This document shows, piece by piece, positions 47,520 to 59,114 of a stretch of 64,000 bases of DNA. Where the stretch lies: NCBI GenBank assembly GCA_002946415.1, contig NJPS01000058.1, positions 248,001-312,000 of the forward strand. The letters are read 5' to 3'. The position numbers and the translations under genes were made by a program. Under the pieces are notes generated by a model that saw nothing but the letters and a program-made list of their open reading frames with translations, was not told the DNA's origin and did not search any database. The stretch is from Rutstroemia sp. NJR-2017a BVV2 (taxonomy: Eukaryota; Ascomycota; Leotiomycetes; Helotiales; Rutstroemiaceae). How positions within the stretch are numbered: position 1 is the stretch's first letter; every line of letters begins with the position of its first letter.

Positions 47520-47695
47520 AAGAAGAGAATATGATATTCTGAATATCCTGTAGAACAGAGTATCCTGTAAAAGAGAATATCAAGTAAAAGGAAACATCCT
47601 GCAAAAAAGAATATCCTGTAAATAGAATATCCTGTAAAAGGGAATATCCAGTAAAATGGAATATCCAATGAAAGAGAATATCTAGCAAAAGAGAA
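47520..47695. repeat. Minisatellite, GAATATCCTGTAAAAG-like unit of about 17 bases
   Basis: About ten imperfect copies of GAATATCC(T/A)GTAAAAG in a row, with several base changes and length differences. The minus-strand open frames over it are artefacts of the repeat. Confidence 0.8.
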
Positions 47696-48011
47696 GGTCC
47701 AGCCTCCTGCGCGGCAACAGAAAAACAGCAATAAAAAATGCTGCAAAATCCGTCATGACGACCTCCCATGTTCTTCTCCCATGTTATAACCAGCCCAATA
47801 CTGCATATCCTATTGTAGTATTCGCTCTCTCCATAGTTTGAAGAATTCGGAAATTTGAAACTCGTGTCTATGTCCTCCTGTGCGATTCGACTTCATGATA
47901 ATCCAATCCATGCCTCGCACAGAAAGCTAAAAAACGTCCTCTAGCGCTGTACATTCAAATTGTTAGAGCAGAGCTCTGTCTAGTCTTAGGGGCTCCTCAA
48001 CTTACCGACTT

Positions 48012-49253
48012 CTAGACCTTTTGTCTCTTTGTTCCTTCCGCCGCAGACTCTCGCGAAGATCTGGTGCGTCTCTTGTGCAAAGCATTGGCTACACTATCGA
48101 CTGGAATATCCTTTGTTTTCTGATCCTTTTCCACCACGCTGTTCTTTTCCGAGGGAGCTTCAACTTCAGTAGCAGGGGTAGTCATAGTTTTATTTGCCTC
48201 TAAAACGTTGGATTTCTTGGGCTTTGAAACCTTGGGCGATTTGTTCCTCTGTTGGAGGACCCCAGGAATATGGATACGAAAGGGCTCCTTTCTAATTGGG
48301 GAATCCGGCAGTCTCGTGCGAGGTTTCGGAATGTCGTCTGCAGGGACAAGGGGTTTCAAAGGCTGCGATTGCGGAGGCTGCAGCTGCAGGGTGGATGGTT
48401 TTTCAGAACATGCGTTCTGCAGCCTATGCTGCCCAACCCACTTTGATAGTCTTTGTAATTTAACTACTTTTTGTAGGAACTTGTTAACCGTCTCGACTTC
48501 TTCGTCAGTGCAATCCGGGAAGTTTGGCGGCAATGTTTGGGGGCCTACTTCAGCTCCGGAAGCTACTTCAACTCCAATGTTGACAAATCGAAGCGTTTTT
48601 CCTCTGGTCGCGCTAATATAGCTTATCATGTTATTTGTGAGATGCCCTGTATCGTCTTCTTCGTTGAGCTTTAGGCGTTCTTTGGCACAGTCGCAGAGAA
48701 CTGTTCCCGTCTCAATATCATATTTCCCATTTTCAATTCCCACCACATATTCATGTGGATCTTCTCCGTAGGCTCTCCAGACTTTTCGCGAGCTCCAGTT
48801 ATCATATCCTGAAGGGTCTGCGGACTGACTACCGCGAGCTGCCCTGTTTCTTGTCTCAAACCAGCTTGTCAACTTCTGCTGGCCTACTCCCGTCGCGTGC
48901 ATCATCAAGATCTTCGTGCCAACCGACGCGAATGGTCTTTGAATCCATACCGCCATCATGAGAATAAGTTGCGAGTCCAGTAGTCTTGCCGGCAAGGGTT
49001 GGCCAAGATCAATTTTTACTCGTTGCGCCATGTGCCTGCACTCATGTTAGCCTTTACCTATAAATTCTACGCGCGCTGACTGTGCTTACCTCTTTACGAT
49101 ACCAACCGTAATAGCAGCTGCAGGGTTAGTAGTGTTGCATGCTTCATTGCACCGGTCCATAAGTTCTTTGAAGGATAACGAGGAGATATCCCCTGGAGGA
49201 CACTTGTCGTACTCGGCATTCAGCCACGCACGGTGAGCTGCTGTCTTAACCAT
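48012..49253 (-). CDS. Unknown protein, tandem paralogue A (WLNxxYD / KIDLxQP family)
   Basis: Two exons (49253-49090 and 49035-48012; 54-bp intron with GTAAGC donor) encode 395 aa. Exon 1 gives MVKTAAHRAWLNAEYDKCPP and a Cys-containing helix-like part (LMDRCNEAC). Exon 2 opens with HMAQRVKIDLGQPLPARL, then a conserved block TKILMMHATGVGQQKLTSWF, then WRAYGEDPHEYVVGIENGKY. The C-terminal half is Pro/Lys/Ser-rich and ends with basic clusters (KRRTRSSR, TKRQKV) that look like nuclear localisation signals. The gene at 51048-54051 has the same order of blocks and an intron at the same codon phase just before HM, so the two are tandem duplicates. The KLTSWFETRNR line loosely recalls helix 3 of a homeodomain, but the key Asn is absent. 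Function unknown; a DNA-associated nuclear protein is my guess. Confidence 0.75.
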
Positions 49254-51047
49254 TATGGCGATCTAATTTCTGGCTACAAAAGAGAGCGAGAATTTTCTAA
49301 CGCTTGAAGTTGGCGCTTAGTCGATACGGATGGGAACGCAGGCTGCAGCATTAATATCGAGGTAGCTTCTGGGAGGAGAGAATGGCTGTAAAAGAATTTT
49401 AGGAGAAAAGTAAGAGTGCGATCTGCGTGATCTTGAATCTCAATCAAGATATGAGAATTTCCCTTTCAAGTTTGATGGCTGTTGTCCGTTTTTCAGAAAT
49501 TTATGGCGCAGAATTTGTAGTACTGGAGAGAGTCTTACGGCTGGACTCTCAGCAGATGGTGCTGTCTCTGCAGGGCGGTAACAACGAGGCAAACTACCGT
49601 GAATCTTTGATGCAGCAAAGAATTCTTTCTCCGTAGTAGCGGAGCCTCATCGTGAATTTGCCAGCTGACTCATTTTTGTGAGATGGGACGACGGATCGGA
49701 TTACTTGGCGTGTAGAGCTTGTTGCTGTGACCAGATTAATTGATACTTTCTTGCAGCTTAAAGACCTATTTCATACGCAGTATGAATAACAAGAACCGCT
49801 TCAGTTCAACTCGTGGTTATTTTCACTTGATATCATACATATCGTTGATTCTACAGCAAGGTGGCAGTCTTAGTAGGTGGACATTTCTAATGACTTTGAA
49901 GAATAGGAAACTAGCAGCAGGCGGAAACCAAGTTAAGCCTCTGCTGTTAGGTTTTCTAGTGGAGTTATCATCGCAAGAGCTTGAATCGTTGGTACAAAAG
50001 TGCTCTATAATGTTTTCGATGGCCTTCTGAATCTCAATATCTTCCTGGCGGGGCTTGATGTGGATTCCTCGCAGAACGCAGCCAAATTCGAGGCTGGAGA
50101 TAATAAAGACCATACATGTGCGCTGTTTCCACCAATCATAGCCTATCGAAATCTGGTTGAAACTGTGTTCTATGCATTCTATACCTCACAAAATATTTGA
50201 CTGGTCCGTAGAGACCGAATTTTGTCTGCTCGCGAGGCGCTTTGCCTGCTCGCCTTGGATATGGTTGCATGATTACCCAGGGCCAAGGCGACATTATAGA
50301 CTGTCACCAACTTCAAGTTCGTGCCGTTCAAGTTCAACTCCACCACCTCTTTGACAATTAATTTCATATCACGATTTTGTTGTATATCACTTCTTCTTCA
50401 ATTCTGGATTCAAGGATTAAGACAACAAAATGGTAGATTTTCTATCCTAACAAGCAAAATTTCATAAAACACCGCAAAACAAATCTTTCCATGTCCTTTT
50501 CCACTTTTGTCCGGCCGCCAATGAAGTGCCTGCGCCATGTAAGAACGCCGGCATACAAGTTGCTCTGTTCCTGAAAACTCCGCGAACAATTGCTATCCAT
50601 GACATAACCTTGACACCGATTGCTCCTATCTAAAATCTATCATGTTCATAATCCTGTCATTGAAGCCGTTTTCCTCCGAGGTTCCTCGTATCCGATATCT
50701 CAATTTCTCCGAGTGCCAATAACCCACATTTAAAAACATGTCGCCTGCCAGAAAGGAAAATAGCTATCTAAAAAGGTAAAAACAATGGAAAAAAGAATCT
50801 CGACTAGTAAATGATATTGTCGAGTGCTCAAAAATGGAAAAGGGATATTCTCAAGCCCAGAGAAATTAACATGAGGCGGATGGCTTTTTTCCGGTTTTTC
50901 TTTCTTCTCTCAGTTTCTGGTACTAAACCGAGAGTTTTGTTGCTTTTTTCTTCACATGGGAGTAGCGCTTTAGCTTTTGAAGCTAGCTTCTCAGTAGCGA
51001 TGATGGTAGTCGTCTTTACCGTGACCGATACGGTGTCATTCTTCAGC
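49254..51047. other. Spacer between the two tandem paralogues
   Basis: About 1.8 kb. Minus-strand frames at 49823-50113 and 50179-50367 look weakly protein-like (for example KPRQEDIEIQKAIENIIEHF), but I could not join them into a gene with start, splice sites and stop. No domain is recognised. Confidence 0.4.
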
Positions 51048-54000
51048 TTAGAGCATATCATTCTGAAACATATGATCCGCATTGAAAGCAGGAGATGCTG
51101 GCATTGCTTCCATGGTCTGTTTTTGATCTGGATAGACCCATTCTGGATCCGTGTTTGAATTGAAAGCAGGAGATGCCCACATCGCTTCTGTGAATTGGTT
51201 TTGGTCTGGATTGACAAATACTGGATCCATTGTTGAATTGAAAGCAGGAGATGCCTGCACTGTTTCCGTGGACTGGTTTTGATCTGGATAGAAAGGTTGT
51301 GGACCCACATCTGAATAGAGGAGCTCGGAGTAGGAGATGGAGCCATAATTGTCCGGGGGGACTATTGAAGACTGGGAAGTATGTTGCCCACCATCTTCCG
51401 AGACCTCAGGAGCTGAATTGTAGTGAGCAGAGCCAAGATCGATATCATTTGACGTCGGCACTCCAACCTCGCCATTTTCAACAGTTGTTTCATTTGCAGG
51501 TTCATTGGCCCCGTACAGCAACCTACATTCATTCAATGGCAAAAATTCATCCATGTCGTTGTGAGCTGGCTCGCTCTGTTTCCTATTGGATGTCGAAGGT
51601 TGAGAAGAAGTAAAAGAGGGACCTTCCTGGGCGACGGGGTTCTGAACGCCCTGAGTACCGGGTACGTCGATGCTACTAGATACATTGCCATCCTGCTCCG
51701 AATTTGACAGATGTTCCTCTGGATCAGCTTTGAGAATAGGAGTCTCATCCAAAAACAGATTTGGATCGAAATTCTGTTCCAGATTTGCGTTGGAGGACTC
51801 GTCATACTCCCTAAAAATAGCCTCAAGAGCTTTTTGGTCATACGAGAAATCGTTATCTTGCGCTGTGGAATTGTAGGTTTGGTAAGTTTGAGATTGTAAG
51901 CCAGCAGCGGCCACGAGATCGTGATTGCAGTTTCCAGGCTGACCAATGTTTACATCAGTTCCTCGTGCCATGTCGATTGGGACATACTGTCCGGAGTGTG
52001 GCATCTGAGCTGGAATAACCTTTACAGGTTGCGTGCCCAAAGGAAAAGATGCTACTGGCATGCCTGTGAAATCTTCGGCACCAGAAGACGATTGAGTAGA
52101 AGTTGGTGGATCTGATGATAGACTCGGCATAGGAAGAGGTTCGTTGTAATGCCTGGGCGCAGAAGTTCTTCTCTCAGCCTCGCTAATTCGAGGCTCCACC
52201 ACAATAGTATCGGCATGACGTTGTCTTTTATTCCCTCGGTCAACTGTATTCTCGATAGGATCATGTCTTCGTTTGTTGGAAGAGACACGCTCTCCGCTGC
52301 GAGCATTAATGCCACTTCTTTCTTTGGTTTGACCATATCTATTGAGGTTGTTCTGGGACCTCAGTTGTTGTATGCGGAAGCCGTAGACGGGGGGAGTGTT
52401 TAGCTTGAGGTAGCTGGGTATTACATATAGAGGAATTTTACCCTTCATAGCCCGGGGGTTGTGAACCCGAGGAGATTCAGCAACTTTGTCGCGAGAATCT
52501 GATACAGAAGCTCCAGGATTCTTCGATTGGGTTCTTGGTGACTTTTCGAATGGAGGTACTGGCAGTGAATTATTCGATACTCCCAATGGAGCTGCGTACA
52601 ACGATGAGGAGGCATTGAATTCTGCGACGTCCCCAGAGCCCATCGCATGATTGTCGCGAGGTCTTCTCTGTACGTTCTGGTTTCCTGAATTTGCGCCTCG
52701 CTTGCTAAGAGGATGGTTCATGCGAGTTTCATGGCCTGTCATTTGATTTCCTGAAGGCTGGTCTGCCGGATACGACATGATTGATGGCTGTTGCGTATTA
52801 TTCAATCTTCTTTCGGGGTTGAGCGAATCAGAAGAGGGTCTCCGGGTTGTATTTTCGTTCATGCCGTACGGTAGTGAACTATAGTCAGTGCCATATTCGG
52901 CATCAGGCGATTGCTGACGTCGATGAATGCTAGCACCCTGCATGCTGCTATCTTTCATGCTGCCATGTTGCATGCTGGCACCTTGGATCCCAAAGTATCT
53001 CATTCCACCTGGAGGCATTCCACCAGAGCGCATGTCGTCCCACCATGAACCATCATCAACGCTTGTGTACGTCGGCAACTCATTCGATTCTTCATCAGAC
53101 CCCTGCGACAAGCCGTAGCGTCTAGCAGTGGCCATGTTTGATTGGGATCTTTGATCTGAGCGGTCGATATATTGGCTGGCGTTGGGATGCATGGCCTCGA
53201 GAGCAGCTCTGCGCCTGTTACCGCTACTAAGGTGTCTTTGGTTTGCTCCAGACTCCGCATTTCGATGCTGAAGGTTGGGGCGTCTGTGCACCGATGGAGC
53301 TTGCCTGTTGATGGGATCTTGTGAGGCCGGAGCTGGATGACAATGAGGCTGTGACCTTGGATACTTCATATACTCGGCAGAAGTGACTTTGTACAGGAAT
53401 CCGGGGCGTTGGACCCCACTGTCAAGCACTCGAGCTCGTTTCCAATTTGTATCCAAAACTGCACCATTCACCGGGTGAATAAGGCCTTGCTCTAACTTGG
53501 CAACGTAGCCTTCTGGATCGGCTGCGTATTCCCGCCACATTAACTTCGCGTGGTGCGTATGATTTTTTCTCACTGGATCCTGCTGTTTCTGTTCCTCCGT
53601 TAACTTTCGTGTCTGCTCCTCGAGCCAGCCGCTCAACCGCTTCTTGCCCATGCCACCTCTGTGCGCCAGAATTATTTTCGATCCAATGCATGGGTTTCTG
53701 CACACATTATAGACAGCCCGCATCAGATCATATTCTTTTTGGGTGAACTTCTTCTGCCTCGGTTGATTTAGATCAATCTTCTGCCGGTTTCTCATGTGTC
53801 TGCAACTCTTGTTAGCTATGATGTACTTGTGGGGGAAAAGGGGGTTACGGCTTCAATACATACCCGGCTACAACACTCGCTTCTATCATGTCTCCTTTGA
53901 TGCCCAATGCTTTGTTGGTTGGGATACTAGTCCCGCAGGCTTGATTGCATCGCTCGGCAAGAGATCCAGCGGACTCGGCAGGCATGACTCCTCGGGGAAA

Positions 54001-54051
54001 GAGGTCATATTGCTCGTTGAGCCATTTTAAGTGATCTGCGTTCTTAACCAT
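51048..54051 (-). CDS. Unknown large protein, tandem paralogue B (WLNxxYD / KIDLxQP family)
   Basis: Two exons (54051-53864 and 53799-51048; 64-bp intron) encode 979 aa. Exon 1: MVKNADHLKWLNEQYDLFPR with RCNQAC, matching paralogue A. Exon 2: HMRNRQKIDLNQPRQKKF, then GSKIILAHRGGMGKKRLSGW, then WREYAADPEGYVAKLEQG. The remaining 750 residues are low-complexity: Asn/Gln/Ser/Pro-rich, a Met-rich patch (GASMQHGSMKDSSMQGAS), a basic KRRHDP stretch, an acidic C-terminal half and, at the end, three 26-residue repeats ending in ASPAFN. A conserved small N-terminal module with a long disordered acidic/Gln-rich tail is the usual design of transcriptional regulators, so a nuclear role is inferred, not shown. 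It is more than twice the length of paralogue A; the difference is entirely in the tail. Confidence 0.75.
51081..51314 (-). repeat. 78-bp coding tandem repeat, three units (26 aa)
   Basis: Units start at 51081, 51159 and 51237 with exact 78-base spacing. They encode PDQxQxxEAMxASPAFN followed by a variable spacer with DP. Confidence 0.85.
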
Positions 54052-57000
54052 CTTGAATGAGTATCTATAATGTCGTGTTAGCTCTTAAATGATCGAGAAT
54101 CACGTGTATAAGGGGAATACTTACTGGCTTGGAAGTTACTTGAACTGTGAGATGAATTGGGTATGTGAAGAGGATTGTGATTATGTTTCGGTCTGTTTTG
54201 GATTCCTTCGAAGCTCACGTTTCTGCTCTTGTGTTTCCCTGTCGTTTATGAAGAAGGTATGGAGTTCGCTGACGGAGGAGTTATAACGCGAAGGTCGGAT
54301 GCCCGCTAAACGGTTATCTTTGTAAAGTAGGAAGTTGTTGGGGAAATAAATCGCTATTTAGAGGCTGTTGTTTTTCTCTCGCGAGAGCTGGTCAAAATAG
54401 TTCGACGCTGCCTCTCGGTTGTGACTGGAAGAGCCTGATGCTAACTGTCGAGTAGTTCTTGTGAGGTCGTAATTACTAAACAGCAGATTCGATATGAGAA
54501 TAAGGCGACGAGCAATCCTCGTCGCTTTGGTGAGTTGATAAAGGAAGTTCGGAGTTGCTCAAGCAAACTTTTCTTGATGATATATCATATGCTTTCCGAT
54601 CTTAGATGATGAATAGAGGATTGTTGTATACCTTAAATGATCTAAACGTACTAGCTGTCGATGTCGAAAGAGCTTTCCCGAGGCAATAGAGTGATGCTAG
54701 AGATAGTATATGGAAATATACCGACTGCCAAATCTCCAGCTTCAAAGTAGGTCGGATAGATAAAGTAAATGGAGATATCTTGAATTTTTAAAAAGTGAGA
54801 GGTACCGAGTAGCGAAAATGCAGTTGTATTTGTCCCTTGATAATAGAAAAATGTGGTGCAGAGAAAGTTACTGGAGTGGCAGGGGCTACCCCTATATATG
54901 CTCATTCTTACTGCGTTGTTTCGATGTTTGAATATTGTTCTGCTTAGCGTGGTCCTGCGGCGCTCTTCTCGTCGGACTCGGATGGTAAAAGTGAATCTAA
55001 CAGTACACGAAAAAAGTTGGGGGGAGGGGGGAGGAGGAGGGGCATTCCCTGTTGTAATAACCACTAAGCAGCTCTTATTGAGTGAATGAAGACAGTTCTT
55101 CACCAAAATTAGGCCTCAAATTTCATGCTGAGCCATTTTGGATATATTGTTAGCCATTCCAGTCTCGTGGGACTGGCTGGCCGCGTGAATAGAGCGTATC
55201 TCTGTTCACCTACAATCCGGGTAACTAAATCTAGCATTGAATTGCTGCTGTTGCCTAGAGCTGTCCCAAAAGTTCTCGATAAGTTTCTCTTTGAACTGTT
55301 CGTGCCTCGTTATTCACTCCGCGATCTAGAAACCAAACGCTGCTAAGGGAACATGATGGGGACGTTTACTTTAGGTTTAGTAGATATATGGTTACACGAG
55401 AAGTTGAGAACCCTTGCACAAACCGTTTTTCATCAGATTAGCCAGAGAACTACCCGTTCTAGTCATATAATAGGCTGTCCTGCTTCTGCGACTTGGCCGC
55501 GAGTCCAGTCGTCCAGCAAAAAGCAAAAGCCTAACAATTCCCCGCTGCGTATTCACTTCCTTTCAAGCCGCAGCTACTCGGTGAGGTACTCAGCGGATGT
55601 TTCCAGAGCCTTACCCGTCTGCTAGCCTCTAATCCTGCGTTAGCGAGACTACAACAGCTCACACTTAAGATTACCTCCCCACCTCCTCCTTTCGCTTGAG
55701 CCGCGTCTACTGTATACACTGCAGCTTGCTTACGCAACTTTCATACCTATGATAAGCGCGTTAAAACAGCCTCATGGAGTACAATGCACATTGTCCAATT
55801 TCTAGATACGGACTTCGGTAGGTCCTGGGGTTCTTGTGCCAGGATTAACGGGGACGCTGTTTTCGGCAGGCTTCTTATTCACCTGACAGAAATCATAGAA
55901 CGATACATCCTTAGCGTCAGCTGGGAAATTTGCGCGATTATTTCATGGGTTCATTTGAACCAACGTCACTCTCAGCAACTGGTGGTCTAAACTACCAATT
56001 CTACCCTTCAAAGATAGATTTACCGGGGTGCATGCAGATCCGGAGAGATTAACACTGGCATACAGATACCCGTGACGAAGAACAACCCTCTAGGCAGGAA
56101 CTTCCTTTACTTTCACAGCTCGGTGAGTCAAAATAAGCAATTAGAGGCATGCATTTCAAGAAAATTATTTTCCTTTCGTGCGGCACAGGAAAATGGGAAG
56201 AAAAAAAAAGAGACGGAAAAAAGGAAATTGTTGCTACACTCATACGTGTTAATGCTCGCTTATTTTATATTTCTACTTTGGGCTGGGCATGGATCGGCAC
56301 CCAGAAAGAGCATCGCCAAACCCTTGCCGCACAACAAATGGCCTGCGAGAACACCTATGATACAGCAAAAATGGACGCAAGCCCAGAAGACCATTTGTCT
56401 ACGACTCAGCTTCTGCCATCAAGACCAAGATCGCAATGCCTCAAACAGGCGCGACACTGCGATGCCTCGGAATGCGACACGCGACCGCATGTACACCGGT
56501 ATGAGCAGATCCGAGCACACGACGCGCGACTCTGCGCAGCGCCTCTCCGTACTCCCTGCTTGTCAAAGTGTATGCAAGACAGCGCTTTAAAATCCTCAAC
56601 CCCACCTCTCTTCGCAGACGGAGAATTAACACCTATTTAGTGTCATAAGCACCGACGTCTAGCTTCGCCAGAAGCGACGTAAAGCCCCCAAAAGGGCCAA
56701 GGAAATCTATCGCACTTCATTATACTATCGACTATACCACCGTGCAATCGAATAGAACTCTTTTCGTAGTGGTTAATCAAGGCTTTGAATACTCCCAGCT
56801 TCAAATTTAGTATCGACGTTCAAGCAAAGTTTATGATCTAATGATGTTGGCGAGCCCCTGAACTAGGTTCCCGCGCGGGCCAACACTAAACCTGTGTTAT
56901 TATCTGAAGTTCGTAGAGGAATATTATTATAGTTGAATGGATTCCTGCTTATCGCTTCTGCTGGGCTATCTCGATTGAAGTTAAATGGCTTTGATATAAA

Positions 57001-57753
57001 TGACGTAGATTTGTAATGTACAGGTACAAGAAGCCTAGACGTCGTTGCGCACCTTCCTGCCAACTAGGTGCTTTTCTCAGCGAAATTCGACTAACAACAA
57101 GAAATGCCCGATCCAGAGCAACGTGCTCGCGCGTTGTTTGTGCCAGAACTCGGCTTCGTCACTTCGTGAAGACCGATGCCGAGATCATAGAAAGGGAACA
57201 CACTAGACACCTGCATCACTAGTCGCATATTCAAAATCGCAATACAGTCTTATTGGTTCCTGAGCCTGAAGATGCTTTGCAGACAGACCTAGACGTCTCT
57301 TTGGAGACCAAATGGACAAAGAAGACTGGTCATCTAGATCGATTGATATTAAATGATAACCTACTCATGGCATTACCTGCATACGCGGCGCGAAGAGGTT
57401 CCATGCTAAACGAAGTTGCGGGCATATGGAAGTTTGAAATGTGAAAAGAAGGCTAGCGTCCTCAAGACAAGGTTAGTAATAACAAAAATCATAAATCCAT
57501 TCGAAAAAAATCCGTTTCGTGCTCGTAACCTGTGGGGATCATCCTCATTCACCAGGTGCCCGTGACCACAGGTCCACTTCTTCTTCCAAATGAGTCTCAA
57601 GGCCTCCCTCCTCTTTGGCGCTAGTGTAATTTTGGGAAAGAAAAGTATGTTACACAAATTGACTGATTAAGAATTGACGGAGCATCAGGGGTTGAAGTGC
57701 AAAGACGGAGGAGCAAGGGTTGAAGTGCAAAGACAGAGCGCGTGCACCTTTTT
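54052..57753. other. Gene-poor stretch of 3.7 kb
   Basis: No gene supported. All open frames are short, none shows a domain, and none is extended by convincing splice sites. A G-rich run (GGGGGGAGGGGGGAGGAGGAGG-like) lies near 55018-55042. The stretch separates the unknown paralogue pair from the conserved gene block on the right and may contain decayed repeats; I found no terminal repeats. Confidence 0.45.
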
Positions 57754-58797
57754 CTAAATCCCTGTAGGAGCCTGAGCGCCCGCATGCTTCCAGATCATCT
57801 CCTCCGGTGTCCTTCCTTCGTCAGTCAAGACCTTCGCTTTTTTCAGCGTATCCACCGTTTTCTGAATGACAGTAACATCGACTCCCTTGGTGCTCTGCGC
57901 GAACTGCACAGTCTTCAACCACTCTTTCGCATCTGCCTCGCTATAATCTAACGCCGTACTAATGTATCTGATAGCTTCCTCATGATTCTTATCAAAATGC
58001 CTGACTCCTTTGTCGATCTTCTCAAACATCTCATCTAACCTCTCATCCCCCTTATCCCCCAGCAACTTCGTGCTCGCGACGATCTTCCAGCTACTCCAAG
58101 GTGTATATATTTCTCCAATTCTTTTGATCTCTCCATTGTCGTAGTACTTTTTCGACGTGAAATGCTCCCACATGAAGAAATCGGCAGAACCGTCATTTAC
58201 TGCGTTACGCAGCTTCTCGAAGGTTTGGAGGGGTACTACTTCGAAAGGTTCGGGCGAGGAGGAATCAGCATTAAGCCAGCCTTGCTCGTCTGCGAGAACA
58301 AATCCCATTACGTAGCTTCCGCTACCTATGCGCGAGACGCCTATTTTGCCGTTCTTGAGGTGGGCGACACTGTTGAGAGGTCTGTTTGCGCCGGTTGAGA
58401 TGGCCCAGCCTATTGTTTGAGTTAGCCATCAGTGTCAATTACATTCTTGTAACTGCAATCCTATGCAAGAGAATTTTTCGGAGTGCACTTTGGCAGTGAA
58501 TGTTGAACACGAATGGGCGGGGCATATACATAGTGGTGTTTCGACATAAGTTCCAATAATTGAGTATCCGCCATCGCCCTCCACGTCAGATTTTCCCAGC
58601 CCAGCCACCCATCCCTCTGTTAGCCCAATCCCTACATCTATCTCGCCGGATCGTATCGAGGTGATCATATGCCCCGTGCCAGACGGGAATGGGATTAGCT
58701 CTGCATTAAGACCGAAATGCTTTTGAGCAAAGTGTAACGGGGTAGAGAAATGTTCTGGGACGTAGCCGACTTTGAGAGGTGTTTCTGGCCCTGCCAT
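57754..58797 (-). CDS. Ca3427-like periplasmic-binding-fold protein
   Basis: Substrate-binding-protein fold related to SsuA/NMT1-type proteins and to the Candida protein Ca3427, found in fungi without an ABC transporter partner. The ATG at 58797 gives MAGPETPLKVGYVPEHFSTP, the first strand-helix of the fold. PFPSGTGHMITSIRSGEIDV and GLTEGWVAGL are typical ligand-site lines. An intron (about 58410-58530) interrupts before CWAISTGANRPL. After it come KIGVSRIGSGSYVMGFVLAD and DGSADFFMWEHFTSKKYYDN, the hinge and second-lobe segments. No signal peptide, so it is cytosolic. The ligand is unknown; small sulphonates or pyrimidine precursors are bound by relatives. It is divergent from UBC7 with 317 bases between start codons. 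Confidence 0.8.
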
Positions 58798-59114
58798 TAT
58801 TATAATTGAATGTGAATATCTATTGTGGAATTGATATGGACAAATGAATATTTCGTAGAAGGGAGGAAAGGTGTCTGTCTTTAATTGCTTTCTCACTAGA
58901 CTTTCGCGAGCATGAGCAAATTAATAACATGATATCACTGCCAGTGTTTCATGGCGGGGTTCTGAAGTGGAGTGGGTGCGGCTCTATAAACTCGACCTAA
59001 ATTTTAATCCAGCCACTTGCTCGTTAGTGACAACACCTCTTAACTCTTCGTCCCATCGACAAATTGACTACCGCTCTACTTCCACACAAACAACGAAAGA
59101 CCTATAGAAACAAG
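58798..59114. promoter_or_regulatory. Divergent promoter, Ca3427-like gene / UBC7
   Basis: 317 bases between the two start codons. A possible TATA-like CTATAAA at 58983-58989 lies about 125 bases before the UBC7 ATG. Confidence 0.45.

Larger units (their letters stand above)
46198..48011. other. Intergenic, repeat-bearing
   Basis: About 1.8 kb without a supported gene. It contains TGTAGTCT-type repeats (46860-46940), an imperfect hairpin near 46950-46975, a perfect 8-bp inverted repeat at 47014-47034 and a minisatellite at 47520-47695. The composition suggests a decayed mobile element, but I see no transposase frame. Confidence 0.45.

Noticed and set aside
46198..48011. Transposon in the repeat-bearing spacer
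   Set aside because: No transposase frame, long terminal repeat or target-site duplication could be seen; recorded only as repeats.
49823..50367. Weakly protein-like minus-strand frames between the tandem paralogues
   Set aside because: No complete gene model with start, introns and stop could be built, and no domain was recognised. Mentioned under the spacer only.
56072..56640. Two overlapping plus-strand frames of 163-172 codons
   Set aside because: They overlap each other in different frames, and the composition (Lys then Arg/His/Cys runs) is not protein-like.
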